Below, piece by piece: positions 1 to 8,948 of a stretch of 50,258 bases of DNA. Under the pieces are notes generated by a model. It made no database searches and was not told the DNA's origin. It was given only the letters and a program-made list of their open reading frames with translations. Source of the DNA: Nonomuraea aridisoli. GTDB lineage: Bacteria; Actinomycetota; Actinomycetes; Streptosporangiales; Streptosporangiaceae. Made by a program: the position numbers and the translations under genes. How positions within the stretch are numbered: position 1 is the first letter of the stretch; each line of letters begins with the position of its first letter. Where the stretch lies: positions 1 to 50,258 of the forward strand of contig NZ_POUD01000029.1 in the NCBI RefSeq assembly GCF_003236395.1, read 5' to 3'.

Positions 1-851
1 GGGTGGGTAGGGGGTCCAGGCGGTGTTGTCGACTGCTAGCCATGGTTCGGTGGCGACGGTTGTTGGGGTTACTCCGGTGAAGGCGACTACGTCTCGGTGG
101 AGGTGGGATTGGTCGGAGTAGCCAGAGTCTGCGGCGACTCGGGAGGGGCCGTCGCCGGCGACCAGGCGGTGGGCCGCGTGGTCGAAGCGGACGAGGTTCG
201 CGGCGCGTTTGGGTTGCAGGCCGATCTGTGACCGGAAGCGGGACCAGAGGCGCTTGCGGCTCCAGCCGACCTCGGCTGCCAGTCTGTCGACTCGCACCAG
301 GCCGCGGCTGGCGATGATGCGGCGCCAGGACCAGGCGACCTCCGGGTCCACCGAGGACGACCTCGCCTGGCGTCGGCGTAAGAGCAACGCGTCCGTCAGT
401 GCGAAGCGGTCCTCCCATGACGAGACGGCGGCCAGTCGCTCGCGGATCCGTGCTGCGTCGCGGCCCCACAAGTCGTCGAGGGCCACCATGGTGCCGTCCA
501 GGTCGGATGGGGAGACGTTCAGGATCGCGCGGACGACCAGTGGTGACAGGCGTACCTGGAGGCACTCGACGTTCTCGCCGCGTACCCACACCGCGCCGCC
601 GGACCGAGGCCGAGACCGGCGACGAGGCTTCCTCGTTGTTGCCGCCCGGAGGCGTCGTTCACGATGGGTCGGCCGGCGCCGAACTCCAGGGCCAGCGTCA
701 CGGCCGGGTGCGGGACCATCCGGTGGCCGACGGCGGCCAGGTCACGGGCACGGAATCCGGCCATGGTGACACCAGTAACCCGGCTGGGTCGCTCCGGACG
801 TGCTACGTCCCATACAGCGGCCGAGTCGCGTTCGTGTGCGGTGGACCGCAT
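1..851 (-). pseudogene. AraC-family transcriptional regulator, frameshifted, 3' end beyond the window
   Basis: Reading leftward from an ATG at 851, the first frame gives an N-terminal domain with MVPHPAVTLALEFGAG. It loses sense near 593-603; shifting frame there restores a continuous reading to base 1 with ENVECLQVRLSP, LDDLWGRDAARIRERL and a C-terminal AraC helix-turn-helix region (AAEVGWSRKRLWSRF, then VAADSGYSDQSHLHRDV). One missing base in a run of C/G triplets (CGCCGCCGG on the plus strand) explains the break. Both halves keep family-like sequence, so this is either a recent inactivation or a sequencing error; I cannot tell which. A TTA leucine codon (bases 379-381) lies in the second part, a codon often tied to bldA tRNA control in streptomycete relatives. 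The stop codon is outside the window. The target and ligand cannot be predicted. Confidence 0.8.
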
Positions 852-927
852 CCTCCCATGCTAGCCAGCCGACCGGCGGGAACATTTGTGCAAGCCGCCG
901 GCCCGCATGGCGGGCGACAGTGGGCTC

Positions 928-1920
928 ATGACTGTTGTTTCGGGTTTCGAAGCGCGGGCTGATGTGAGCCGTGCCGGACGCCGCCGGCGGCGTCGGTTGA
1001 TCGCGTCGGCCGTCCTGCTGTCCGTGGCCGGGCTGCTCGTCGCGAACACGGTGGCGGTGGGGCGGGAGAGTGCCGAGGCCGGCGGGGATTCGATCCTGTC
1101 TCTCGACGGCGGGAACGTCCACGTGCGCCAGGACGGCCCGCGTGACGCCCCGGCGCTCGTGCTGATCCATGGGTTCGGCGGGTCCACACGCTGGTGGGAC
1201 CCGCTCGTTCCGCTGCTGGCGAGGTCTCATCGCGTCATCCGGATCGACCTGCTCGGGCACGGCCGGTCGGCCAAGCCGGTCGGCGGCGGTTACGGGATCC
1301 CGGAGCAGGGACGCCGGGTGGGCGCGGCGCTCGACCGGCTCGGCGTGGAAAACGCCGTAGTCGTCGGCCACTCCACCGGCGGCTCGGTCGCTACGGCCCT
1401 CGCCGAGCAACGACGCGACCTGGTGACAGGGCTCGCGCTCGTCAACACCGGACCCCGCCTGGACGCCTTCATCTCCCAGGGCATCGGCGGCCGGCTCATG
1501 TCCGCCCCCGTCGTCGGGCAGCTGCTGTGGCGGCTGAGGACCGACGGCCTGATCCGCCAGGTGATGAGCACCGGGTTCAGCCGCCCCGGCTACGAGATCC
1601 CGCAACAGCTCGTGGACGACGCGCGCGGCACGACGTACCACGCGTACACCGCGACCTCGCAGGCGGCCGACGACTACCTGAGGCAGCGCGCGCTCCCCGA
1701 TCGGTTGGCGGCCGTGGGCAGGCCGCTGCTGGTGATCTTCGGCATGGATGACCGGCGGTGGCGATCCTCTTCCGCCGACGACTACCGCGCCGTTCCGGGG
1801 GCGAGGGTCGAGTTGTTGCCCGGTGTCGGGCACTCGCCCATGCTCGAGGATCCGCCGCTGACCGCCGCACCCCTTCTTGCCTTCACGACAGCCCACTTCA
1901 CGCAAGCGGGAGATGATTGA
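928..1920 (+). CDS. alpha/beta-fold hydrolase with N-terminal membrane anchor
   Basis: The 330-residue product starts with a basic stretch and one hydrophobic segment (about residues 23-44), so it is probably anchored in the membrane or exported, followed by an alpha/beta hydrolase domain. Visible landmarks are the oxyanion loop HGFGGSTRWW (81-90), DLLGHGRSAKP, the nucleophile elbow GHSTGGS with Ser149, a late acidic segment FGMDDRRW for the catalytic Asp, and VGHSPMLEDPP carrying the catalytic His. The substrate is unknown; esterases, haloperoxidase-like and C-C hydrolases share these motifs. I chose the ATG at 928; TTG at 886 and ATG at 907 are in frame, and no strong ribosome binding site separates them. 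It is divergent from the AraC-type regulator and ends 3 bp from the convergent PhzF-like gene. Confidence 0.85.
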   Translation: MTVVSGFEARADVSRAGRRRRRRLIASAVLLSVAGLLVANTVAVGRESAEAGGDSILSLDGGNVHVRQDGPRDAPALVLIHGFGGSTRWWDPLVPLLARSHRVIRIDLLGHGRSAKPVGGGYGIPEQGRRVGAALDRLGVENAVVVGHSTGGSVATALAEQRRDLVTGLALVNTGPRLDAFISQGIGGRLMSAPVVGQLLWRLRTDGLIRQVMSTGFSRPGYEIPQQLVDDARGTTYHAYTATSQAADDYLRQRALPDRLAAVGRPLLVIFGMDDRRWRSSSADDYRAVPGARVELLPGVGHSPMLEDPPLTAAPLLAFTTAHFTQAGDD

Positions 1921-1923
1921 CGG

Positions 1924-2688
1924 TCAGGCGTGCAGGGTGGCGGAGAGGACGGTGACGGCCTTTCCCGCGAGGTGGACGCGGGCGCCGGCGTGGCGGACGT
2001 GGACGATGCCGCCCCGTGCGGACAGTTGCGCGCCCACCAGGGAGTCGCGGCCGAGGCGGGCCGACCAGTACGGCGACAACGCGCAATGCGCCGAGCCGGT
2101 CACCGGGTCCTCGGGGACGCCCACGTTCGGGGCGAAGAAACGGGACACGAAATCGGTCTTCGTTCCACGAGCGGTGACGATGACGCCTCTTGCCTCCACT
2201 GCGGACAGAGCCGCGATATCGGGCGCGAGGGACCGTACCGTTTCCTCGGAGTCGACCTCCACCAGGAGGTCGAGCGCGCTTTTTCCGACACTCACCGGGG
2301 TCACGCCGAGTGCTTTCTCCAGCCCCTCCGGAACGGGGACAGGGGTCACGTCCTTGGCCGGGAAATCCATCGTGATGCCGCCGTCGGGGAGCTGATTCAC
2401 GGTGAGCGTCCCGCCGGCCGTGGTGAATTCCACCTGGCCCGTCGCCGCACCGGTGGAATACAGGACATGTGCGGTTGCCAGAGTAGCGTGACCACATAGA
2501 GTGACCTCGACGGCCGGTGTGAACCAGCGCAGCGAATCTCCGAGCAGGAAGGCCGTCTCGGAGAGGTTCATCTCGGCCGCCACGCTCTGCATCCATCGGT
2601 CAGTAACCGGAGAGTCCAGCAGGCAGACCGCCGCAGGATTACCCTTGAAAGCCGTGTCGGTGAAGGCGTCGACGGTGAACAGGCGCAT
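1924..2688 (-). CDS. PhzF-family isomerase/epimerase-like protein
   Basis: The 254-residue protein matches the PhzF two-domain barrel fold. FKGNPAAV lies at residues 14-21, SETAF with the conserved catalytic Glu at 44, CGHATLA at 65-71, EDPVTGSAHC at 193-202, and a glycine-rich C-terminus with ARVHLAGKAV. PhzF itself isomerises a phenazine precursor, but most family members sit in genomes without phenazine genes and have unknown substrates; no phz genes are seen here, so a phenazine role should not be assumed. I start it at the ATG giving MRLFTVDAF, which matches where family members begin; a 13-codon extension upstream has no family-like residues. It converges on the hydrolase gene with 3 bp between the ends. 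Confidence 0.9.
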   Translation of the reverse strand: MRLFTVDAFTDTAFKGNPAAVCLLDSPVTDRWMQSVAAEMNLSETAFLLGDSLRWFTPAVEVTLCGHATLATAHVLYSTGAATGQVEFTTAGGTLTVNQLPDGGITMDFPAKDVTPVPVPEGLEKALGVTPVSVGKSALDLLVEVDSEETVRSLAPDIAALSAVEARGVIVTARGTKTDFVSRFFAPNVGVPEDPVTGSAHCALSPYWSARLGRDSLVGAQLSARGGIVHVRHAGARVHLAGKAVTVLSATLHA

Positions 2689-2856
2689 GGAGCCGATGCT
2701 ATAGGGGGGCTGGATATCCAGCTGCAAGCGGGCTGCAAGCTGTACAAAATGGAATTAGGGCTGGGCGTGTCGCGTGGCGAATGCGGAATCGTCGGTTACC
2801 GTCCAATGTGTAGGGACGTGCCGATTACGGTGAGTTCCTGAGGAAAGGACAAGCCG

Positions 2857-3237
2857 ATGGGGGCAGTGCGCAAGGTGGTGAGCTACCTTGGCCTGAGCGG
2901 GGTCGATCACTACGACGAGGGCTATGACGACGAGCAGTACGAGGACGAGTACGTCCCCGCGACGGAGCGGGCCGCCAGACGGTGGCGCGCGAACGTCGAC
3001 TCCTCGCGCATCGTGATGGTCCAGCCGCTCAAGTACAACGACGCGCCGTTGATCGGTCAGCATTTCCGTGACGGCCAAACGGTGATCATGGATGTCACGG
3101 GCATGCCGATGTCCGAGGCGACGAGGATGGTCGACTTCGCCGCCGGGCTGGCTTTCGGGTGTGAGGGACGGATCGAGCGGATCGCTGAGCGGGTCTTCCT
3201 GCTCGCGCCGGCTCACGTAGAGATCGAGACCACCTAA
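2857..3237 (+). CDS. sepF: SepF-like cell division protein
   Basis: This 126-residue protein has the SepF layout: a short N-terminal amphipathic segment (MGAVRKVVSYLGLSG), an acidic linker rich in Asp, Glu and Tyr (18-38), and a compact C-terminal domain from about residue 50 with VQPLKYNDAPLIGQHF, VIMDVTGM and FAAGLAFGCEGRIERI. SepF binds the inner membrane and the FtsZ tail and supports Z-ring assembly. The main sepF normally sits next to ftsZ in the dcw cluster; no dcw genes are here, so this is likely one of the additional SepF-like paralogues that actinomycetes carry. A good ribosome binding site (GAGGAAAGG) precedes the ATG. Its stop overlaps the stop of the convergent gene by 4 bp. Confidence 0.88.
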   Translation: MGAVRKVVSYLGLSGVDHYDEGYDDEQYEDEYVPATERAARRWRANVDSSRIVMVQPLKYNDAPLIGQHFRDGQTVIMDVTGMPMSEATRMVDFAAGLAFGCEGRIERIAERVFLLAPAHVEIETT

Positions 3238-4583
3238 GCAGCGCGCGGGCCGCGACGGATGAGCCGGGTCAGCTCGGTGGCGTCCGTCGCGGCCTGCTTC
3301 GCGCGTGCGTCCGATTCGCGGGCGTAGGCGTGCAGGGCCCAGACGGCGCCTTCGGCCAGCTCTTTCAGCTCGTTGACCTGGCCGTTCACGTAGCGGGCGT
3401 CGGCTTCGGCGAGCCTGCGGCGCTGCCAGAGCTGCCAGCCGGCCAGGCCGATCATGGCGACGCCGGCCGCGGCGAGCAGTTGGCTGGCCAGCACGGCGCC
3501 GATCAGGCAGGCGATGCCGGCCACGATCAGCACCATCGCGGCCCAGGGCCGGCCGCGGTGCACCACGCCTTCGGTGCGGATCGACTCCTCGGCGGCGCTC
3601 AGCGACGCCTGGTCGGGGCCTTCGGGGCGGAGCAGGATGCGGTGGCCGAGCAGCGGCACCGTCAAGGTGTCGGGTGGTTCGAGCCGGCTGTCGGCCTCGA
3701 GCTCCTCGGCCACGCCGCGCAGGATCGGCGCCGCCACGTGCAGCGCGATCGCCGCCAGGTGCGGGTCGGCGCCGGGGCGCAGGTCGTCGAGCAGGTACGT
3801 GCTCAGCGAGGCCATCGGCCCGGCGGGGCCGCCCTGCCCGATCAGTGAGCGGAGCACGGCGAGCGGTTCGTTCTCGGCCCAGGCTGACGCCGGGCTGCTG
3901 GAGCTGTTGTCGAGCGGGGCCGGCGTGCCCTGCTCGGTCTGGCGCGGCGAGGTGATCTCGGCGCACCGTCCGCGCAGCCGGGCCAGGCGGGCGGCCGCCA
4001 CGGCGGGCTTGGCGAGGTCGGGGATCTCGGCCATCTCGGGGAAGTCGGCCAGCGCCGGCGGCACGACGACGGACGGCTCGCCGGGCGCGATGGCCTGCAC
4101 CCACTGCTGCGGCTCGGTGTGCTCCTGGACGGCCAGCGCGTCGAGCTTGCGCAGCACGAAGATCTTGCCGGCGGGGCCGTACGCCCCCCGGGCGGCGGCC
4201 AGCCAGAGCGAGCGCTGACCGTGGGTGACCGGACGGTCGAGGGAGAGCTCGCCGAACGCGGTGCCGAGCCACGAGGCGTGGATGCGGCTGCCCTGGCCGG
4301 ACACCGCGAGGGCCAGGCAGAGGAAGAGCGCGGTCTGCTGCTGGTCGCGGCCGGCGGCCCGGCTCAGCGGCTCGAGCGGGTCTTCGCCGGAGAGGATGGC
4401 GACCAGGGCTTCGACGGCCGGGGGCAGCCAGTAGCCGGGGACGTCGCGGAAGCTCGGCGGGGCAGGAGGGGTGGAACCCTTGGCGGCGAGATGGGCCAGG
4501 AGGGCCTCGGCGTAGCGATGCACCTCCGGCGCTGCTTGGGGGCCCACGGTCAGGTCAGTGCTCAAGGCAGAGAACTCCCCCAT
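3234..4583 (-). CDS. hypothetical protein with two C-terminal membrane helices
   Basis: I do not recognise a named family. The 449-residue protein has a long, mostly helical Ala/Leu-rich cytoplasmic part, with a Ser/Pro-rich break near residues 210-235. Two hydrophobic segments follow at about 348-365 and 368-386, then a charged helical tail with heptad-like spacing that could form a coiled coil. There is no signal peptide and no catalytic motif that I can see. It is tail-to-tail with the sepF-like gene (4-bp overlap of stop codons) and lies downstream of argS on the same strand, separated by a hairpin. A role at the membrane with SepF would be pure inference from position. Confidence 0.7.
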   Translation of the reverse strand: MGEFSALSTDLTVGPQAAPEVHRYAEALLAHLAAKGSTPPAPPSFRDVPGYWLPPAVEALVAILSGEDPLEPLSRAAGRDQQQTALFLCLALAVSGQGSRIHASWLGTAFGELSLDRPVTHGQRSLWLAAARGAYGPAGKIFVLRKLDALAVQEHTEPQQWVQAIAPGEPSVVVPPALADFPEMAEIPDLAKPAVAAARLARLRGRCAEITSPRQTEQGTPAPLDNSSSSPASAWAENEPLAVLRSLIGQGGPAGPMASLSTYLLDDLRPGADPHLAAIALHVAAPILRGVAEELEADSRLEPPDTLTVPLLGHRILLRPEGPDQASLSAAEESIRTEGVVHRGRPWAAMVLIVAGIACLIGAVLASQLLAAAGVAMIGLAGWQLWQRRRLAEADARYVNGQVNELKELAEGAVWALHAYARESDARAKQAATDATELTRLIRRGPRAA

Positions 4584-4622
4584 TTCGGCCTCAGTTCATG
4601 ACCGCGTAAAGCCTAGTGGTTG

Positions 4623-4651
4623 GGGCGCGCCAACCCGGTGGAGGCGCGCCC
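4623..4651 (-). terminator. hairpin downstream of argS
   Basis: A perfect 9-bp inverted repeat GGGCGCGCC / GGCGCGCCC (4623-4631 and 4643-4651) with an 11-nt loop lies 26 bp beyond the argS stop. There is no clear T-run, as is common for actinomycete terminators, so termination is inferred from the stem and its position. Confidence 0.5.
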
Positions 4652-4676
4652 ACGTCGGAACGGGAGCCTATGCCGG

Positions 4677-6404
<1,728 letters not shown>

Positions 6405-6482
6405 GGTTCCCAGCGTACCGGCGAGCCCGACCGTCACGCCGTTCGCCGCGACCTCCACCCCGGATACCGAGACCCGACTGAG

Positions 6483-7004
6483 ATGCCTGCCCCGGCCTGC
6501 GGTGGAGCTTTTATCGGTCTGCAGGCCGAGCTCTACGACGACGTGGTCACCCACTCGCGGGCCAACAGCCGGCCGTGGCGGCCGATCACGCCCGGCTCGA
6601 CGGAGTCGCAGCTCCTGGTGGATGACAGGGAGCAGGGGCACGTCCCGTTCTCCGTGGTGGAGCTGGACGGCGGCACGCTGGTCGGCAACGCCGTGCTGTG
6701 GGGCATCGACACCCACAGCCGGTCCGCGCACATCGGGCTGGCGATGCGGCCGTCCTCCCGCGGCAAGGGCTACGGCACCGACGTGGTCGCGGTGCTGTGC
6801 CACTACGGCTTCGTCGTGCGCGGCCTGCACCGGCTGCAGATCGAGACGCTGTCGGACAACACCGCGATGTTGCGCTCCGCCGAGCGCAACGGCTTCGTCC
6901 GCGAGGGCGTGCTGCGCTCCTCGGCGTGGGTCATGGGCGAGTTCCTGGACGAGGTGCTGCTCGGGCTCCTCGCCGAGGACTGGAAGCCGGACTCGAAGGG
7001 TTAG
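6483..7004 (+). CDS. GNAT-family N-acetyltransferase (RimJ/RimL-like)
   Basis: The 173-residue product carries the GNAT acetyl-CoA pocket: SAHIGLAMRPSSRGKGYGTD (about 81-100) contains the R-x-x-G-x-G/A loop (RGKGYG). It is followed by LHRLQIETLSDNTAMLRSAE and NGFVREGVLRSSAWV, the pattern of the RimJ/RimL type that acetylates N-termini or small amines. The substrate cannot be predicted. The N-terminus before AELYDDV is short for the family and seems to lack the usual first strand and helix, so either the start is misplaced or the gene has lost about a dozen codons. It is convergent with plsX. Confidence 0.82.
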   Translation: MPAPACGGAFIGLQAELYDDVVTHSRANSRPWRPITPGSTESQLLVDDREQGHVPFSVVELDGGTLVGNAVLWGIDTHSRSAHIGLAMRPSSRGKGYGTDVVAVLCHYGFVVRGLHRLQIETLSDNTAMLRSAERNGFVREGVLRSSAWVMGEFLDEVLLGLLAEDWKPDSKG

Positions 7005-7007
7005 CCA

Positions 7008-7022
7008 CCGCCCGAGGGGCGG
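7008..7022. terminator. short hairpin between convergent genes
   Basis: CCGCCC / GGGCGG with a 3-nt loop lies 4 bp after the acetyltransferase stop and before the plsX stop. It is a small GC stem without a T-run; terminator function for either gene is plausible only from position. Confidence 0.35.
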
Positions 7023-7089
7023 GCGTTGCTCGAATACGGGGAGACGTCGTTCGTCCATCCGTGAAGACGAGCGCGAAGGCCCGGGTGGG

Positions 7090-8061
7090 TCAGGGCCAGA
7101 GGCGGTGGGAGCCTTTGGCGGCGGCGATGCGGTCGCCGATCGCCGAGACGATGCCCGCCGACGACAGGTCGGCGGCCAGGGCGCAGGCGGCGCTGACGCC
7201 GGACGCCTTGGAGGCGCCGTGGGCGATGACGACGGTGCCGTTCAGCCCGAGCAGTACGGCGCCGCCGTGGGCCTCGGCGTCGAGGCGGCGGCGCAGGCCG
7301 CGGATGCGGGAGCGCTGCATGGCCGCTCCGAACCGGGCCAGCCGGCTGTCCTCGATCGTCTCCCTCAGCTCGGCGAAGGCGTAGCGGACCGCGCCTTCCA
7401 TGGTCTTGAGCGCGATGTTGCCGGTGAAGCCGTCGGTGGTGATGACGTCGACCTTGCCGGTGAGCAGGTCGTAGCCCTCGACGTTGCCGGCGAAGTCGAT
7501 GCCGGGCGAGCTCTGCAGCAGCTCGTGGGCGCGCCGGACGAGTTTGTTGCCCTTCTCGGCCTCGCTGCCGATGGTGAGCAGGCCGACCTTGGGGGTGGCG
7601 ACGCCGTGGGCCAGCTCGGCGTAGGCGGAGCCGAGGTGGGCGAACTGCAGCAGCATCTCCGGTTTGACCTCGGCGTTGGCGCCGGCGTCCAGGAGCACGC
7701 CTTGCTGGCCCTTGAGGCGCAGCCGTCCGGTGGCCACGATGCCCGCGGTCGAGCCGGCGGACACGACCGCGCAGGCGTCGCCGCGGCGTACGAGGTGGCA
7801 GGCGATCGCGATGCTGGAACGGGGCCGGCGCAGGCTGGCCAGCGCGCCCTCGTCCATGGACAGGGCCTCCTCGGCCCGGACGATGGGGACCTCTTTGGTG
7901 GCGTCGTGGTCGGCGAGCGCCTCGTAGAGCACGCGGGGGGAGCCGACGAGCACGACGGGCAGGCCGCGCTCGCGTACGGCGTGCACCGCGCCCGCCACGA
8001 TCTCGTGGGGCGCGTGGTCGCCGCCCATGGCGTCGAGGGCGACGGGCCTGCTGTCGGACAA
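7090..8061 (-). CDS. plsX: phosphate acyltransferase PlsX-like protein
   Basis: PlsX converts acyl-ACP to acyl-phosphate, the first step of the PlsX/PlsY route to phosphatidic acid, as a peripheral membrane enzyme. This 323-residue protein shows VALDAMGGDHAP (7-18), SAGSTAG (101-107), LLDAGANAEVKPEMLLQFA (123-141), VGLLTIGSEAEKGN, VITTDGFTGNIALKTMEG and the C-terminal GLNGTVVIAHGAS. Between TGRLRLKGQQ and GVLLDAGAN it appears to lack the segment of about 20 residues that in other PlsX proteins carries RPALAV-type sequence, with the frame kept. It stands alone, not with rpmF, fabD or acpP as is common, so it may be a second copy. The ATG at 8061 fits the family start. A DUF1707 gene lies 151 bp upstream on the same strand. 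Confidence 0.85.
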   Translation of the reverse strand: MSDSRPVALDAMGGDHAPHEIVAGAVHAVRERGLPVVLVGSPRVLYEALADHDATKEVPIVRAEEALSMDEGALASLRRPRSSIAIACHLVRRGDACAVVSAGSTAGIVATGRLRLKGQQGVLLDAGANAEVKPEMLLQFAHLGSAYAELAHGVATPKVGLLTIGSEAEKGNKLVRRAHELLQSSPGIDFAGNVEGYDLLTGKVDVITTDGFTGNIALKTMEGAVRYAFAELRETIEDSRLARFGAAMQRSRIRGLRRRLDAEAHGGAVLLGLNGTVVIAHGASKASGVSAACALAADLSSAGIVSAIGDRIAAAKGSHRLWP

Positions 8062-8153
8062 TGGTCACCTCGTACGGCATCGCGCCCGCCGTCACGGCTC
8101 GGCCGGAACGCGGGCTCGGGACGCCGCATCGCAGGCAAGGCAGCTGTCAGGTT

Positions 8154-8202
8154 AACCGGCGGGTAGGACTTGTTGGTTCCCGCGCGCGCCGGTTCCAGTC
8201 CT
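8154..8202 (-). other. interleaved inverted repeats upstream of plsX (possible RNA pseudoknot)
   Basis: Two inverted repeats interlock here: AACCGGCG (8154-8161) with CGCCGGTT (8187-8194), and AGGACT (8165-8170) with AGTCCT (8197-8202). The order arm A, arm B, arm A', arm B' is the topology of a pseudoknot. They lie in the gap between the DUF1707 stop and the plsX start, 90-140 nt ahead of plsX on its strand. No known riboswitch class is recognised. In this base composition an 8-bp and a 6-bp repeat can occur by chance. Confidence 0.3.
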
Positions 8203-8212
8203 GACGGCTGTC

Positions 8213-8767
8213 TCAGTGCAGGTTCCAGTCGTCCTTGCCGCGGGTGACGATGACCTTGGAGAACTTCGAGGCGCCCGTCACCCGGATCAGCGGCCCGTCG
8301 GCCTGGGAGCCGCCGGTGACGTTGCGCTTGCCGAACATCGAGCTGCCCTCGTCGATGACGTGGGCGTCGGCGGGGACGCGGACGATCACCTTGCTGAACC
8401 ACGCGGCCGTCTCGACGGTGATCTCGCGGCCGGGCAGCACGGCGTCGGACAGGTCGATGATCAGGGCGCCGAAGCGGGCCGACAGCCTGGTGCGTCGCGA
8501 GGCGACCCAGCGCCCCTTGCGCACGATCTTGCTGAACGTCGCGTCGATCACCTGCCGTTCGACGGCCTCGGGGGCGCCGGAGGCGGACACGTCGGGCAGG
8601 TCGTGGGTGAGGGGGACGAGCTCGCCGACCGTCGTGGCCGTGTAGGCGGCGTCGAGGCGGTCGGCGTGCTCGACGCTGGTGAGGCGTCCGGTGGCGAGCG
8701 CCTCGCCGAGCACCGCGGCCACGCGGTCGCGGTCGGTGTCGGAGGCGCGCAGGTCGGGTTTTTCCAT
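8213..8767 (-). CDS. DUF1707 protein with LiaF-like C-terminal domain
   Basis: The 184-residue protein begins with the DUF1707 domain (LRASDTDRDRVAAVLGEALATGRLTSVEH... through about residue 57). A beta-rich repeat resembling the C-terminal domain of LiaF/VraT-type cell-envelope proteins follows (FSKIVRKGRW, WFSKVIVRVPADAHV, FSKVIVTRG). No membrane helix is visible, so it is probably cytoplasmic or membrane associated. DUF1707 proteins are abundant in actinobacteria and mostly uncharacterised. ATG 8767 is preceded by GGA at a workable distance; a GTG one codon earlier is also possible. A TAGACT -10-like box (8779-8784) lies just upstream, so the leader would be only a few bases long. Confidence 0.82.
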   Translation of the reverse strand: MEKPDLRASDTDRDRVAAVLGEALATGRLTSVEHADRLDAAYTATTVGELVPLTHDLPDVSASGAPEAVERQVIDATFSKIVRKGRWVASRRTRLSARFGALIIDLSDAVLPGREITVETAAWFSKVIVRVPADAHVIDEGSSMFGKRNVTGGSQADGPLIRVTGASKFSKVIVTRGKDDWNLH

Positions 8768-8792
8768 CACGATCCATCAGTCTAGGCACAAA

Positions 8793-8809
8793 CGCGATAT
8801 GTCGCGATA
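8793..8809 (-). promoter_or_regulatory. TATCGCG direct repeat / imperfect palindrome at the -35 region of the DUF1707 gene
   Basis: On the minus strand TATCGCG occurs twice with 3 bp between (10-bp period), and the block also reads as an imperfect palindrome CGCGATATGTCGCG. It sits where the -35 of the candidate TAGACT promoter would be, which suggests binding by a repressor or activator. The regulator is not in the window as far as I can tell. Confidence 0.45.
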
Positions 8810-8948
8810 GTCGGCGAACCTCAAGGAAAACTTCGAGACCTGCGGAACCGGTTACGCGGGTGGGCACGTCCGGATAGTAAGAACCGTAGACGCGCGACTG
8901 GGTCGTGAGGTTTACCTCCGAACGAACAAAAAAGATGGGAAAGGCCTA

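Noticed and set aside
1924..2688. Phenazine biosynthesis suggested by the PhzF-like protein
   Set aside because: No other phz gene is nearby, and the family is widespread outside phenazine producers.
6405..7058. Upstream extension of the argS frame by 218 codons
   Set aside because: It is antisense to the acetyltransferase and has no synthetase sequence; the family start MTDPQIVL is at 6404.
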